A DNA stretch of 64,000 nucleotides. Origin: Flavobacterium sp. LHD-85 (GTDB lineage: Bacteria > Bacteroidota > Bacteroidia > Flavobacteriales > Flavobacteriaceae). The stretch lies in assembly GCF_030929595.1 (NCBI RefSeq), contig NZ_JAVFVR010000001.1, positions 124,001-188,000 of the forward strand, read 5' to 3'. Shown here piece after piece: positions 52,595 to 62,856 of this stretch (its first letter is position 1; each line of letters opens with the position of its first letter). The notes beneath the pieces are model-generated. The model made no database searches, was not told where the DNA came from, and worked only from the letters and a program-made list of their open reading frames with translations. The position numbers and the translations under genes were made by a program.

Positions 52595-55500
52595 CTATAC
52601 AATCTTTGAGATTGTACAATTTTTGTTGGTTTTAATTTTAATCCTTTTAGCAAAATAGTAGTAGCATAAGGGAGTGAAATAGAGACTTATAATGGTTCCT
52701 AATATCATTCCTCCTGTTAATACCGTCGCCAATGGTGCTTGAAGTTCTGCTCCTAAGCCACCTGTAAAAAGAAGAGGTATTACAGCTAAAATAGTAGTCA
52801 AACTAGTCATCAATATAGGTTTAAGCCTTCGTTTCCCAGCAAACAAAAGAGCTCTAATTAAACTATACCCTTGTCTTTGCAATTGGATAATAGTGTCAAT
52901 TTTCAAAATGGAATCGTTAATTACAATTCCACTCATTACCACAATTCCTATCATAGACATTAAATTAAGACTCATACCGAAAATTTTTAATAATAGAAAA
53001 GCCCCCGCCAAATCCAATGGAATTTCAATTAAAATAATCAATGGTAACACTAGGGATTCAAATTGGGAAGCCAAAATGAAGTAAAGAAGGATTAATGAAA
53101 TTAACAAAACGGTGATTAATTCAGTCATTAATTCCTTGGTGTTAAAAAAATTGCCACTAAAAGAAACGTTAAACGATTTGTTCCTTTCTACTACTTTTTT
53201 AATATTATCGATTGTGGGATTTACATTTTCATCATTAGTATTTAATTCTATAGGATAATACTCCCCTTCTATACCGCCGACAATAGTTTTCATGTCTTGT
53301 GAATTAACAACCTGAATAAAATCACTGGCATGAAAAATGGCACTGTCTTTAGATTGTATAGTTGTTTCACTTAATACTTCCTCAATTGTTTTACTTTCTC
53401 CGCCAAGTATTACAGGTATAAAATTATGATTATCCATTACAGATAAAATTTCACGTTTATTAAAAGCACTTTTTAGGGCATCGAATAATGTATTTGCAGA
53501 TACTCCATAAGTTATTAATTTTTCTTGATTTGCAATAAGATTAATGTGTTTCTGCCATGCAATGGGATTTAGTTTTACATTACTTATATTTTGTTTTATT
53601 TCAACCCAAACTTTTTTTAGTTCTTCATTTTGTGCACTACCTATATTTTCTACATTTCTTAACCTAGCAACTAATAGATCTTGCTTATCTGAGAAAATCA
53701 TATTAAATATATTATCAACATTATTATAGGACGCAATTGCTCCAGCATATTTTTTTTGAATAAAAAAAATAATATCCTTTTGAACCTTGACTAACTTTTC
53801 AGGTGAGTCACAGTTAATATAAATAGTACTTTCCGAAGTCAAAGATGTCGACTCTTTATCTAAAATAAATTGTTGAGTTCCTACTAATGCCGTATAATTT
53901 AATATTTCATTTTTTACAGGTTTTAGTAATTCTAATACCAATCTTTTATTTTCATCTACATTAATTTGCTTATTCCAGTCGATTTTCAGTAAAGTTTCTG
54001 TTGTAGTTATATTAGGCATTTGAGTTTTTGGAAGAGCTTGAAATAAAACCACACCCACTATCAGTAAAAAAATACAGATTCCCCAACACCTTTTTTGATT
54101 TCTCATTACAAAACGAAATCCTTTTTCGTATAATTCAGCATAATCCACGGTATTTGTTTTTTCAAGAAACTGGTCTATTTTATTTTTCTCTCTAGGTTCA
54201 TTCAAATGAAACAAATTATATAATAACGGTATCAAAGTAACTGACACTAAAAGAGAAATAGACAATCCTATCGTTATTGCCATCGCTTGATCATAAAATA
54301 AAGTACCCGAGATACCGCTTAAAAAAGATAATGGTAAAAAAACAGAACATGTTGTTAACACAGAAGAAAGCAAAGGTTTAAGGACTTCATTGGCACCTAA
54401 AACACATGCTTGGATTAAATTATGTTTTTGTTCCCTATATTGTATGATGTTTTCTATTACAATAATGGAATTATCAATCATCAAACCGATTCCTAAAATT
54501 AATCCTGATAAAGAAATGATATTAATAGAAATATTAAAAACATAAAAAAAAGCTAAACTAATTATAAGAGAAACAGGAACTGATATTCCAATTAATAAAG
54601 GAGATTTAACATCTTTCAAAAACAAAAACATGATTGCAAATGCCAATAAAACTCCCCATATTAAATCTTGTTTTATATTTGATATAGCATAATCTAATAA
54701 TTTGGTTTGATCTCTGCTTACCGAAAACTCAATAGATGGATATTCTTCTTTAAGCTTTTGTACAAGAGAATTCAATGATAGCTTTAAATTTTCCATTCGA
54801 GCATCACTCTGTTGAATGATTGCCATAGTAATGGCTTCTTTATCATCAGATAAAACCAGCCCAGTACGGTTTTGTGAATACTCCTGTATTTGGGCCAGAT
54901 CTTTTAACTGGAAAAGTCTATCGTCTTTTTTAATATAAATGTTTTCAATCTCTTGTATAGTATTCAATCTAGCCCCTAAACGAACATTATATTGATACTG
55001 ATTATCTTTAATTAGTAAATTACCCAGCTCAATATCGTAGTTTTTGATAACTGATTCTAATTCATTCAAACTAATGCCTAATGCATTTAATTTCTCGGTG
55101 TCGGGAATAATTCGAATTTCAGAAAAAACCAATCCACTAACATCCACCATTGCTACTTCATCTACTTGTTCAATACGCTTACGAATAACTTCATTTGCAA
55201 AATTGCTAAAATCAACAAATTCCTGAGAAACTGAATTTAATTCACGATTGGGGGTTCCGGGTGTTATTTTATTTTGGTTCTTTAAAGTTAGATTTAAATA
55301 AAATACCGGAACATCAGTAATATTGGACTTTATTACTTTAGGACGTTTGATTGTTTTGGGAAAATTTCCCATTGCACGGTCTATTTTTTCATTTACTTCA
55401 ATAAATGAATAATCAATTTTAGTGCCCTGTTCAAAACTTAATCTAATAATACCATTACCGTTGCTAGACTCCGTTTTCAAGTCCTTTAAATGGCTAACCT

Positions 55501-55711
55501 GCATCAAGTTGTAACGCAAATTTTTAACAATAACATCTTCTATCTGTCTGGCAGACATATTATCTGCTTCAATTTGCACTGTAATTTCCGGAATATCTAT
55601 ATCGGGCATTAAAGCTACTGGGATAAAACCAAATGAATAAAGACCTAAAATGACCATACACAGCATAGTCATTAAAACAGCTATAGGCTTATTAATTAAA
55701 AATTTTATCAT
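52595..55711 (-). CDS. RND-family efflux permease (second copy)
   Basis: The 1,038-residue permease has two porter domains and 12 helices, as in the AcrB family. TM4 reads LGIGLMIDNSIIVIENI, with one Asp (near 411), and TM10 reads GIVINDSILKIDTI with Asn at the AcrB Lys position. These differ from the first copy and from classical drug pumps. It is 38 bp after the adaptor gene and 45 bp before tolC, so the three genes form one operon. A substrate among the peptides or another envelope compound is inferred only from context. Confidence 0.9.
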   Translation of the reverse strand: MIKFLINKPIAVLMTMLCMVILGLYSFGFIPVALMPDIDIPEITVQIEADNMSARQIEDVIVKNLRYNLMQVSHLKDLKTESSNGNGIIRLSFEQGTKIDYSFIEVNEKIDRAMGNFPKTIKRPKVIKSNITDVPVFYLNLTLKNQNKITPGTPNRELNSVSQEFVDFSNFANEVIRKRIEQVDEVAMVDVSGLVFSEIRIIPDTEKLNALGISLNELESVIKNYDIELGNLLIKDNQYQYNVRLGARLNTIQEIENIYIKKDDRLFQLKDLAQIQEYSQNRTGLVLSDDKEAITMAIIQQSDARMENLKLSLNSLVQKLKEEYPSIEFSVSRDQTKLLDYAISNIKQDLIWGVLLAFAIMFLFLKDVKSPLLIGISVPVSLIISLAFFYVFNISINIISLSGLILGIGLMIDNSIIVIENIIQYREQKHNLIQACVLGANEVLKPLLSSVLTTCSVFLPLSFLSGISGTLFYDQAMAITIGLSISLLVSVTLIPLLYNLFHLNEPREKNKIDQFLEKTNTVDYAELYEKGFRFVMRNQKRCWGICIFLLIVGVVLFQALPKTQMPNITTTETLLKIDWNKQINVDENKRLVLELLKPVKNEILNYTALVGTQQFILDKESTSLTSESTIYINCDSPEKLVKVQKDIIFFIQKKYAGAIASYNNVDNIFNMIFSDKQDLLVARLRNVENIGSAQNEELKKVWVEIKQNISNVKLNPIAWQKHINLIANQEKLITYGVSANTLFDALKSAFNKREILSVMDNHNFIPVILGGESKTIEEVLSETTIQSKDSAIFHASDFIQVVNSQDMKTIVGGIEGEYYPIELNTNDENVNPTIDNIKKVVERNKSFNVSFSGNFFNTKELMTELITVLLISLILLYFILASQFESLVLPLIILIEIPLDLAGAFLLLKIFGMSLNLMSMIGIVVMSGIVINDSILKIDTIIQLQRQGYSLIRALLFAGKRRLKPILMTSLTTILAVIPLLFTGGLGAELQAPLATVLTGGMILGTIISLYFTPLCYYYFAKRIKIKTNKNCTISKIV

Positions 55712-55749
55712 AAGATTTTTTTTATAAAATGTAAAGAAAAAATTAATTC

Positions 55750-56868
55750 TTAATTTGACTTATCAGTACTTAAAACTACTTCACTATCATGAGCTAAGTT
55801 TAGATTCCCAGAAACAATAATAGTATCTCCAGAATTTAAAATAGCACTGCTTTTATCAGGATCGGCTATTACCGCGTACGAGCTGCTGTTCTCCAAAGTT
55901 GTTTTTATATAGGTCCAATAAGCTTTGCCAGAGATCACTTTAAATAAAACTTCTTGATTATCTCTAATTAATACTGCGGATTTAGGCACGACCAATTGCC
56001 CTTTTACTTCTTTTCCAATTAAGACTTTTACATTCATTCCTTCTGTAAGTTTTCTATCATTTTTAACAATAGCTTTTACCAGAATAGTTCCGTTTTTCTC
56101 GATCAGTGGATTAATGGAAGAGATATGCCCATTATAAGTTTTCCCCAATGCAAGAGGAATTATCTGTACACTACTATTTAGGGCTATATCAACCATTTCA
56201 GATTCTATCAAATAAAATTCCACTTCAAATGTTGAATCATCAATTAGAGTCAAAAAACTTTTTCCTGCACTTACATTCTCATGGATTTTACTCTCAATAT
56301 TGGCAACTTTACCACTAAATGGCGCTATTAATCTAGTCGATTCTAATTCAAATTGCGCTGTTTTTAACTCTATTAGTGCGGCATCATAGCCCGTTCTACT
56401 GGCAACCATATCATAGGTAGCTCTAGGAATACTGTCCTTCTGAGTAGTAAAAATTCCTCGTCCCACCAACATATCGGCAAACTGAAATTTAGCTTTTTTA
56501 AGCTCGATTTCAGCCATGGCTAGCCTTTGCTGATATTTAAAAGAATTTAAAGTTGCCAGTAATTGCCCTTTATGAACAAAATCCCCATTTTTCACATATA
56601 ACTGTTCTAGTTTATCACTTACCTCAAATTGTATAGTATTTTTTTGAGTTGCAATAATTTTACCATTACTTACCAACTCTTTTCGAAAAGATTCATTCTT
56701 TAACACTATGGTTTCCACTACATTATTTTCAGATACGTACATTTTCTTTTCGTTAGAAGTTTCATCAGCTGCTTTAGATTTTGTACAGCTATTAAACAAT
56801 AAAGAACCAAATATTATCATGAAAACAATCGTTAGCTTCCATTTTTTCCGGTTATTATTTTCACTCAT
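55750..56868 (-). CDS. RND periplasmic adaptor (membrane fusion protein)
   Basis: The 372-residue protein has a lipoprotein signal (LLFNSC, about residue 28), a barrel-sandwich hybrid (LEQLYVKNGDFVHKGQLLATL; IAPFSGKVANIESKI), an alpha-hairpin between them (about 105-170) and a beta-barrel domain. It bridges the RND permease and TolC. It is the first gene of the pump operon. It may also serve the permease at 42573, which lacks its own adaptor. Confidence 0.9.
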   Translation of the reverse strand: MSENNNRKKWKLTIVFMIIFGSLLFNSCTKSKAADETSNEKKMYVSENNVVETIVLKNESFRKELVSNGKIIATQKNTIQFEVSDKLEQLYVKNGDFVHKGQLLATLNSFKYQQRLAMAEIELKKAKFQFADMLVGRGIFTTQKDSIPRATYDMVASRTGYDAALIELKTAQFELESTRLIAPFSGKVANIESKIHENVSAGKSFLTLIDDSTFEVEFYLIESEMVDIALNSSVQIIPLALGKTYNGHISSINPLIEKNGTILVKAIVKNDRKLTEGMNVKVLIGKEVKGQLVVPKSAVLIRDNQEVLFKVISGKAYWTYIKTTLENSSSYAVIADPDKSSAILNSGDTIIVSGNLNLAHDSEVVLSTDKSN

Positions 56869-56960
56869 TTCGCTATTTGTTTATTATATATGTTATGTTC
56901 TTTTCTAATAGTAAAATTGCATAGGCTTTATTTTTTTACCCACAAACATTTTGATGTTTA

Positions 56961-58871
56961 CTAATTGATGTGATTCGTAGATTTATTATATTTTTTTAGA
57001 ATTCTTTTCATTTCTTCTTGTATTTCATTAATGGCTGTAGAAGGAATTTTTATATCTTTATTTAATAGTTTCTTAGCTGTCGTTACTGCCTTGTTAACAT
57101 TTCCAGATACATCATATAATTTTACCAATAAGTAGGTTGCATAAAACTTATTTGGTGCCATATTTATCGCTTGCTGATACGATTCTTCTGCCTTATCAAA
57201 TTGCAATGTGGCTTTATAACTATCACCCAAAGCCGTAGCTATAATTGTATTATTTTGATATAGCTTAGCTTTTTCTAACACTGTAATTGCTTCCCGAGAT
57301 TTTCCAGCCATTGAAAGTGTTTTCCCATAATTCATTAGAAAATCACCATTCTTTTTGAAAATAGGATAAACAAATTCAAACTCTTTAATTGCTCCCTTAT
57401 AATCACTGTATTGATAATTGTTAAGTGCATTATTCCAAACTACAAACCCCCTTTGCAGATTAGATGTATAAAAAAATATTTGAAATATAGCTACAAAACT
57501 CAATAGTAAAATGCTTATTTTACCAACCCATTGTTCATTTAAAATATCTTCAATTTCAAATTGAAAAACTTCAATAGCGCTATTTGATAACATTGCTAAG
57601 AAAAAAATCAATATCAGTTTTATTGGCAGAATTTGCATAGGATAGGAAAAGCATGCAAAAACACCAATAGCTAAAAATCCTGTTTTACCTACAAAAACTA
57701 TAACTTTATTATTTTTTTTTATTTTTATTTTAATTAAAACAAATGTTGCAATCATTAAGATTAAGAATCCTATTATTCCATTTTCTGCCACAAATTGTAA
57801 CCATTCGTTAAAAACATAATGTGTATTATCTGCTACTAAGATTTCAATAGTATTCCTATTTTTAGAAAAATAATCAGCTTGATAGTTCATGTAGTGTGCT
57901 GAAAATTGATCAAAACCTACACCAAAAAGAGGAGAATCTGCAATTATTTCTGTTGTCACTTTCCATATAAAAGCTCTTCCGTCTGAAGAATCTTTTTTAT
58001 AGCGATATAAGTTAAAGAATGTTGTACTTAAAATCCCGATAAAAAGTAATATTAAAGCTGTCTTCTGAAAAATCTGGGTTACTTTTATAAATACCTTTTT
58101 TAGAAAATGATATTTTATCTCCAGTAGAATTCCACTACATATCAAGACAGCTATCCAAGAAGCACGAGACTGCAAAGCAGGAAGTACTAAGGATATAAAA
58201 ACAATTCCCAGCAATGGAATGTATTCAAAAATATACTTAGTAAATTCACTAAAAAATTGTGCTTTAATTTTTATTTGTGTCTGCACTTGAGCTGTAATTT
58301 GATCTCTATATAAATACATCGCTAAAGCAACTACCCAAACACTGACTAAAAAACCGGCATAGGGTCCAGGGTTAAAAAAACTGCCTGTCATTTTAAATCC
58401 AGAGTGGTTAGAGGAATAAACTCCTAACAATTGTAAATTACCATAAACTGCTTGGCTAATTCCAGAAATAATTATTGATAATAATAACCAAGGATAGTCT
58501 TTAAGCGAAACATGCCTTAGAACCAAATAAAAAAAACTTAAGCCTAATAATTCTATATAACGAATTGAAAACCCATAACATGATTGAATAAAATAGCGAT
58601 TCATCGTGATATAAAATATCAGAATAAATAAAACCATATCTATTTTAGAAAATGATATAAATTTTACTTTTGAAAAAACAATGATAAGAATAAATACCCC
58701 AAAAAGAATTATACTACCATACAGAAAGTAAATAAGTTTACTCGTAACAGTAGGAAATACATATTTTTGAATGTTTATTTGAGGTAAAACTAAAATAAAC
58801 GCAACTGTAAGAACAACAAGAATTTGTTTTAAAGTATTAAGAAATATTAATTCTTTTTTAAATTTATTCAT
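56961..58871 (-). CDS. O-antigen ligase/polymerase-like membrane protein with TPR repeats
   Basis: The 636-residue protein has about 11 membrane helices in the first 470 residues, with a Wzy_C/O-antigen ligase region (FNPGPYAGFLVS, GVGFDQF, NTHYVFNEWLQFVAENG). The C-terminal 150 residues carry TPR units (AITVLEKAKLYQNNTIIATALGDSYKATLQFDKAEESYQQAI). O-antigen ligases join glycans to lipid A. In this cluster the acceptor may instead be another molecule. It follows the transglutaminase-like lipoprotein by 37 bp. Confidence 0.82.
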   Translation of the reverse strand: MNKFKKELIFLNTLKQILVVLTVAFILVLPQINIQKYVFPTVTSKLIYFLYGSIILFGVFILIIVFSKVKFISFSKIDMVLFILIFYITMNRYFIQSCYGFSIRYIELLGLSFFYLVLRHVSLKDYPWLLLSIIISGISQAVYGNLQLLGVYSSNHSGFKMTGSFFNPGPYAGFLVSVWVVALAMYLYRDQITAQVQTQIKIKAQFFSEFTKYIFEYIPLLGIVFISLVLPALQSRASWIAVLICSGILLEIKYHFLKKVFIKVTQIFQKTALILLFIGILSTTFFNLYRYKKDSSDGRAFIWKVTTEIIADSPLFGVGFDQFSAHYMNYQADYFSKNRNTIEILVADNTHYVFNEWLQFVAENGIIGFLILMIATFVLIKIKIKKNNKVIVFVGKTGFLAIGVFACFSYPMQILPIKLILIFFLAMLSNSAIEVFQFEIEDILNEQWVGKISILLLSFVAIFQIFFYTSNLQRGFVVWNNALNNYQYSDYKGAIKEFEFVYPIFKKNGDFLMNYGKTLSMAGKSREAITVLEKAKLYQNNTIIATALGDSYKATLQFDKAEESYQQAINMAPNKFYATYLLVKLYDVSGNVNKAVTTAKKLLNKDIKIPSTAINEIQEEMKRILKKYNKSTNHIN

Positions 58872-58908
58872 TTTTATATCCTTTGTTTATAAATATCTAC
58901 TCACTTCT

Positions 58909-60852
58909 TTACCACCAAACTTGTTTTCCATTTTCATATGTAAATATTCTTTCCTCATTCCCTTCTGTTAAATTTCTAAGCCATAATAAAGATTTTTTGG
59001 GCACATTTGTATAGATTAAAAATGTTGTTTTTGCAGTCTTTCTACCTAAAGACTTCCATCCTTCGTTCCAGTAAAAAAGTTCATATATATTTCCAACCTG
59101 GACACAATTCATATCATTCCTAGATATAAATCTAATTTTGCTAATATCTTTTTTTGAATTCAAATCCAATCCGACCCAACTATGATCTGGAAGATTCGAA
59201 TCAAAATATGTCAACAAGTTACCATCAAATGCAGCTTCTTTAGTGCATTTTGGATTATCAAAAAAAGAACCTTCGGTTCCAATTACTTTACCCCTAATAG
59301 GACTAGCAACTCCTAATTCATAAAATTCAATTTCCCCTACATTTCCAAATGAATTCTTTGGTGAATAATACCTTACATAGCGGAATGCTTGATTTTTTTT
59401 GTGTGGTAATTGAATATTATTAAAGTAATCACCCGGATTTTTTTTAATTGTGTATAGGTCTACTGGTTGTCTAAAATCCGAATAATTTGAACCTTGGAAT
59501 ACACCTTTAATCATGCGGTCTTTTTGATCTTCTTTAAATTGATTACTATTAATTTTTCTAACTAACTTGACTGATCGAATATTTGATATTTCTGGTTTTA
59601 AAAATGTCATTTCTCCTTCTTTATTTAATATAAATGGAGAATTTATTGGAATTACACCACTTTCTTCAGCTATAACCGCTAAGTAAACACCTCCATTTCC
59701 TACATTTGAAAAAAATGCATCCCTATTTTCTATTTTGCCCCATCCTACTGGACTCCATGATAGTGTTCTTCTGTTAAAAACACAGATATAACAATATTTT
59801 GATTTAACATCATTTACAACAGGAATCTTAATATTACTTGTTTTAGTGTATGAATTTGTAACGTCTCTTATAAATGGATTGTTAAAAAACTCTGGTAAAA
59901 AACTGCAAGTCCCCCTTTGTGCAAAATGCGAATCTTTACTAGGTGTATAAGTCTTTCTATAAACTTTAGAAAAAAAGTAAAAATCCTTTTTTATTATATT
60001 CATTTCTTTAGTAGTAATATCAAAGGGAATACACTTAATAGAATCTACAACGACAGAGCTCCATTCATGACCTGCATTGATATTTAGATAAGTCGGTGCA
60101 AAATCTATTGCAGCAGGAATTCCTAATGCACGCATATATCCAACCCCAACAGCGGAAATTTCATGACATGAACCAAACATCAGTTTATCTAAAGTATCAA
60201 CTGAAAGATCTGGTATATTTAATCCTATTTCATTACTATATAATCGAAACCTACTTTTTTTTGTAAAAAGCCATTTGTGTACTTTAGTAGCTGCACTGAT
60301 AAGATTCTCACGAAATATAAAACTGCCATTTTCTTTAATAAATTCATTTCTAAAATTATTCTTCCAGTCTGTGGTAAAAGGCTCATTATTTACTTTATAG
60401 GGTAATAAATATTGACAATATATATCCAAAGAAATTTTATTTTTCCAATTAGATTCTAAAAATGTCTTATTGGTCAATTCTATGTTATTTATAATATTTT
60501 GTTTACTTACTAAATTAATATCATATGATTCAATATCTTTTGGAAATTTGTCCTTTATCCCATTAATCCGCAAGTATAAAGAATCTTGATTTTTGTAAAA
60601 TTCATTTATAAGACCGCTATAAGTTTCTTCTCGCGGTCCAATATCATGTTTTTGATATTTAAGATTTTCTAAAAAGTAAACAGCTGACTTAGTTTCAAAA
60701 GATTTTTTTAAATTTAATTCTTCTAAAACATCTTTTTTAATAACAATACTCTTATTAATAACATTTACTGGAATATTGATTTGAAATTTCTCATTATGGT
60801 TAGAACAAGAACCAATTATAATCGTAAAAAAAATCAATACTATTCTTTTCAT
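58909..60852 (-). CDS. Transglutaminase-like lipoprotein with C-terminal discoidin-type domain
   Basis: The 647-residue lipoprotein (MKRIVLIFFTIIIGSC) has a transglutaminase-like core with a Cys-His-Asp triad: GSCHEIS (Cys near 228), GHEWSSV (His near 260) and FDITT (Asp near 277). The C-terminal region (RYVRYYSPKNSFGNVGEIEFYE, WVGLDLNSKKDISKIRFISRND) resembles an F5/8-type discoidin domain. It may cross-link or trim peptides or bind glycans at the cell surface. It opens the minus-strand export cluster and is preceded by about 1.2 kb without genes. Confidence 0.82.
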   Translation of the reverse strand: MKRIVLIFFTIIIGSCSNHNEKFQINIPVNVINKSIVIKKDVLEELNLKKSFETKSAVYFLENLKYQKHDIGPREETYSGLINEFYKNQDSLYLRINGIKDKFPKDIESYDINLVSKQNIINNIELTNKTFLESNWKNKISLDIYCQYLLPYKVNNEPFTTDWKNNFRNEFIKENGSFIFRENLISAATKVHKWLFTKKSRFRLYSNEIGLNIPDLSVDTLDKLMFGSCHEISAVGVGYMRALGIPAAIDFAPTYLNINAGHEWSSVVVDSIKCIPFDITTKEMNIIKKDFYFFSKVYRKTYTPSKDSHFAQRGTCSFLPEFFNNPFIRDVTNSYTKTSNIKIPVVNDVKSKYCYICVFNRRTLSWSPVGWGKIENRDAFFSNVGNGGVYLAVIAEESGVIPINSPFILNKEGEMTFLKPEISNIRSVKLVRKINSNQFKEDQKDRMIKGVFQGSNYSDFRQPVDLYTIKKNPGDYFNNIQLPHKKNQAFRYVRYYSPKNSFGNVGEIEFYELGVASPIRGKVIGTEGSFFDNPKCTKEAAFDGNLLTYFDSNLPDHSWVGLDLNSKKDISKIRFISRNDMNCVQVGNIYELFYWNEGWKSLGRKTAKTTFLIYTNVPKKSLLWLRNLTEGNEERIFTYENGKQVWW

Positions 60853-62091
60853 AAAACCATCTATTTATATTATTAAAAAGTCTTGCTAGTTTTGAAATCA
60901 TTCAGGATTTCAAGAACTACATTGATATTTATTAAATCTTACCCTATTCACATAACTCAAGATTAATGAACTTGTCATTATTTTTTAAGTAAAAAAAAAT
61001 AAAACTCATAATTAATTTGATAAAAAAGAATAAACAAGATAATTTAAATGTAAAATCAACACTTAAAAAAAACAAACATATATACTTTTTTTCACATAAG
61101 CAATACTTTTTTTTATAATACTTAAATTACAAAAAAAAACTAGTTACACTTTTATATTTGCCATCCATAGCTTACAAAAAAAATTAAACTATCTCAAACG
61201 TAATTCCCAAAAAAAACCAGATTCTTATAAAAATATTTCTCAAAATTTTTTTTGTACATTTGTTTTTTGTGATATATTCTTTTTTAAATAATGATTTATT
61301 ATTAGTCTTTTTGAAAAATAATTTTACTTTTATTAATTCAGTAATAAGCGCTATTCACATGAAATTTTAACTAAAAAAGAGCTAATTAAAGATGGATACG
61401 AAGAAAAAAAACTAAAAAATACTTCAAATAAACAGATTAAACCTTTCTGATATATCAATTAGTGAAATTCTAGAATTTGTATAAAAAAATTGGCGATTTG
61501 AGTTTTGTGACAAAATAGATGTCAATTTAGTAAGTAGTGATAACTTACAAGAAGTATTTAAAAAACACAACATTAAATCGGTAAGGTCTTTGTCACTTGA
61601 TCTTATTCTCCACATAGCTGAATCTAGACATTATCAGTACGGACAGTAGATTGTATCAATACTTCACAAATAAACAGATATTGCGTAATGCGAAATTGGT
61701 TTTATAAATTACTTGAACGCGATATGAAATCACTTTTTAAAGAAAATGAAGTTTAGATAAATCACATCTTTCGAATGAATGCCGCTCCACTTTAAATATT
61801 TTTTAAAGTTAATTACAGGTAATCTATATTTTTAAAGTACTCAGAAAGTTTAATTTTACCACTATTAAAACAAAGGTTTCAGTATTCTACTAATAGTATT
61901 CATTGTACCCAGTATCTTCAAATCATTCGTAAAATGGTTCGAAAATTGTCCTATTAGGGCTACTAAATAAAAAAGCTTTAGAGAAATCTGGAGCTTTTTT
62001 GTTTTAGACTACTCTGAGATAACTTTGCGTTCACGAGCAAGTTGCTCACGCCAGCCGAGGAGCTGAAAATATTATTTAAAACTCTAAAACA
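60853..62091. other. Gene-poor, degenerate region
   Basis: No intact gene is supported. Very AT-rich sequence is followed (about 61340-61990) by plus-strand coding-like stretches broken by stops, for example YSHEILTKKELIKDGYEEKK and VRSLSLDLILHIAES, probably the remains of one or more genes. A hairpin with T run near 61970-62000 (AAAGCTTT...GGAGCTTTTTT) and a repeat CACGAGCAAGTTGCTCACG near 62032 complete the stretch. Confidence 0.5.
62030..62065. repeat. Small inverted repeat (GAGCAA/TTGCTC)
   Basis: CACGAGCAAGTTGCTCACGCC contains a palindromic GAGCAA-GTTGCTC core. Related CGCGAGC/GCTCGCG sequence recurs at 63473-63554, so this is probably the same kind of dispersed extragenic repeat. Confidence 0.45.
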
Positions 62092-62679
62092 TTAATCCTC
62101 TGGCAAGTATTCGTATTTTTTTAATTTTAAAATCTCGTTACTGATTTTTTTTATCCATCGATTTTGATTCATATTATTTCCATAAACTTGATTATCGTAC
62201 AAATCATCTAATTCGTTTTTCTGCATAATATTATGATCATAAACTTTCACATAATTATCTTCAATATAGTTCTTTCTAGATTTTAAGCTGTCAAACGTTT
62301 TCCTAATCCTTCTTGCATATAATTCAGTAATATCAAAGTGCAATTGCTCGTGTGCTAAAACTAGAGTATCACTTGTTATTGTCCAAGATTTATTTTTAAC
62401 AAAAATAGATTCAATTTTATAACTTGTCATCATATTTTTTATTGTTTTATACTCAAAATTAATAACGGAAGTAGTTCCTGCAACAGTAACTAATACTGAT
62501 TGACTACTTGAATCAGGCACACCTTTAAAGTCTTCCCATGTTAACTTCCTATCATTAGACCATAAAATAGTATTTTCTTCTTGATTATAAGCTTTTTTAC
62601 TATATCTATAATTAGGTATAGTTGAACTACAAATAATTATGATAAATATCAATAACACGTATGTAAATCTAAGTTTCAT
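62092..62679 (-). CDS. DUF922-type zincin-like secreted protein (copy 1)
   Basis: The 195-residue protein has a signal peptide or membrane anchor (residues 1-20) and a domain starting ILWSNDRKLTWEDFKGVPD, then LAHEQLHFDITELYARRIRKTF. The HEQLH motif is the HExxH zinc-binding core of DUF922 proteins. Proteolytic activity is inferred from the motif. A second copy lies at 62857, separated by an OmpA fragment. It has no close tie to the export cluster. Confidence 0.8.
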   Translation of the reverse strand: MKLRFTYVLLIFIIIICSSTIPNYRYSKKAYNQEENTILWSNDRKLTWEDFKGVPDSSSQSVLVTVAGTTSVINFEYKTIKNMMTSYKIESIFVKNKSWTITSDTLVLAHEQLHFDITELYARRIRKTFDSLKSRKNYIEDNYVKVYDHNIMQKNELDDLYDNQVYGNNMNQNRWIKKISNEILKLKKYEYLPED

Positions 62680-62685
62680 AATCTA

Positions 62686-62838
62686 TTATCTACTTTTAAG
62701 TGTTGCACTCTTTGAATTGTTTCCTATAATTCCTTCTCCTACTGACAACCTTTGAGGTTTTATACCATTTTTTACAAGAAATTTTTTAATTGCTTTTGCT
62801 CTTAATAATTGTAAATCCTTATCTCGTCCTGAAAAAAG
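62686..62838 (-). pseudogene. OmpA-like C-terminal fragment
   Basis: The minus strand encodes KLFSGRDKDLQLLRAKAIKK, followed by FLVKNGIKPQRLSVGEGIIG and a stop at 62686-62688. The order matches the last part of OmpA peptidoglycan-binding domains. A stop lies just upstream in the same frame and there is no start, so only a relic remains between the two DUF922 genes. Confidence 0.6.
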
Positions 62839-62856
62839 TTTACATTACCAAAAATA

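Noticed and set aside
61424..61615. Minus-strand ORF of 63 codons in the degenerate region
   Set aside because: It is antisense to plus-strand coding-like fragments and has no family features.
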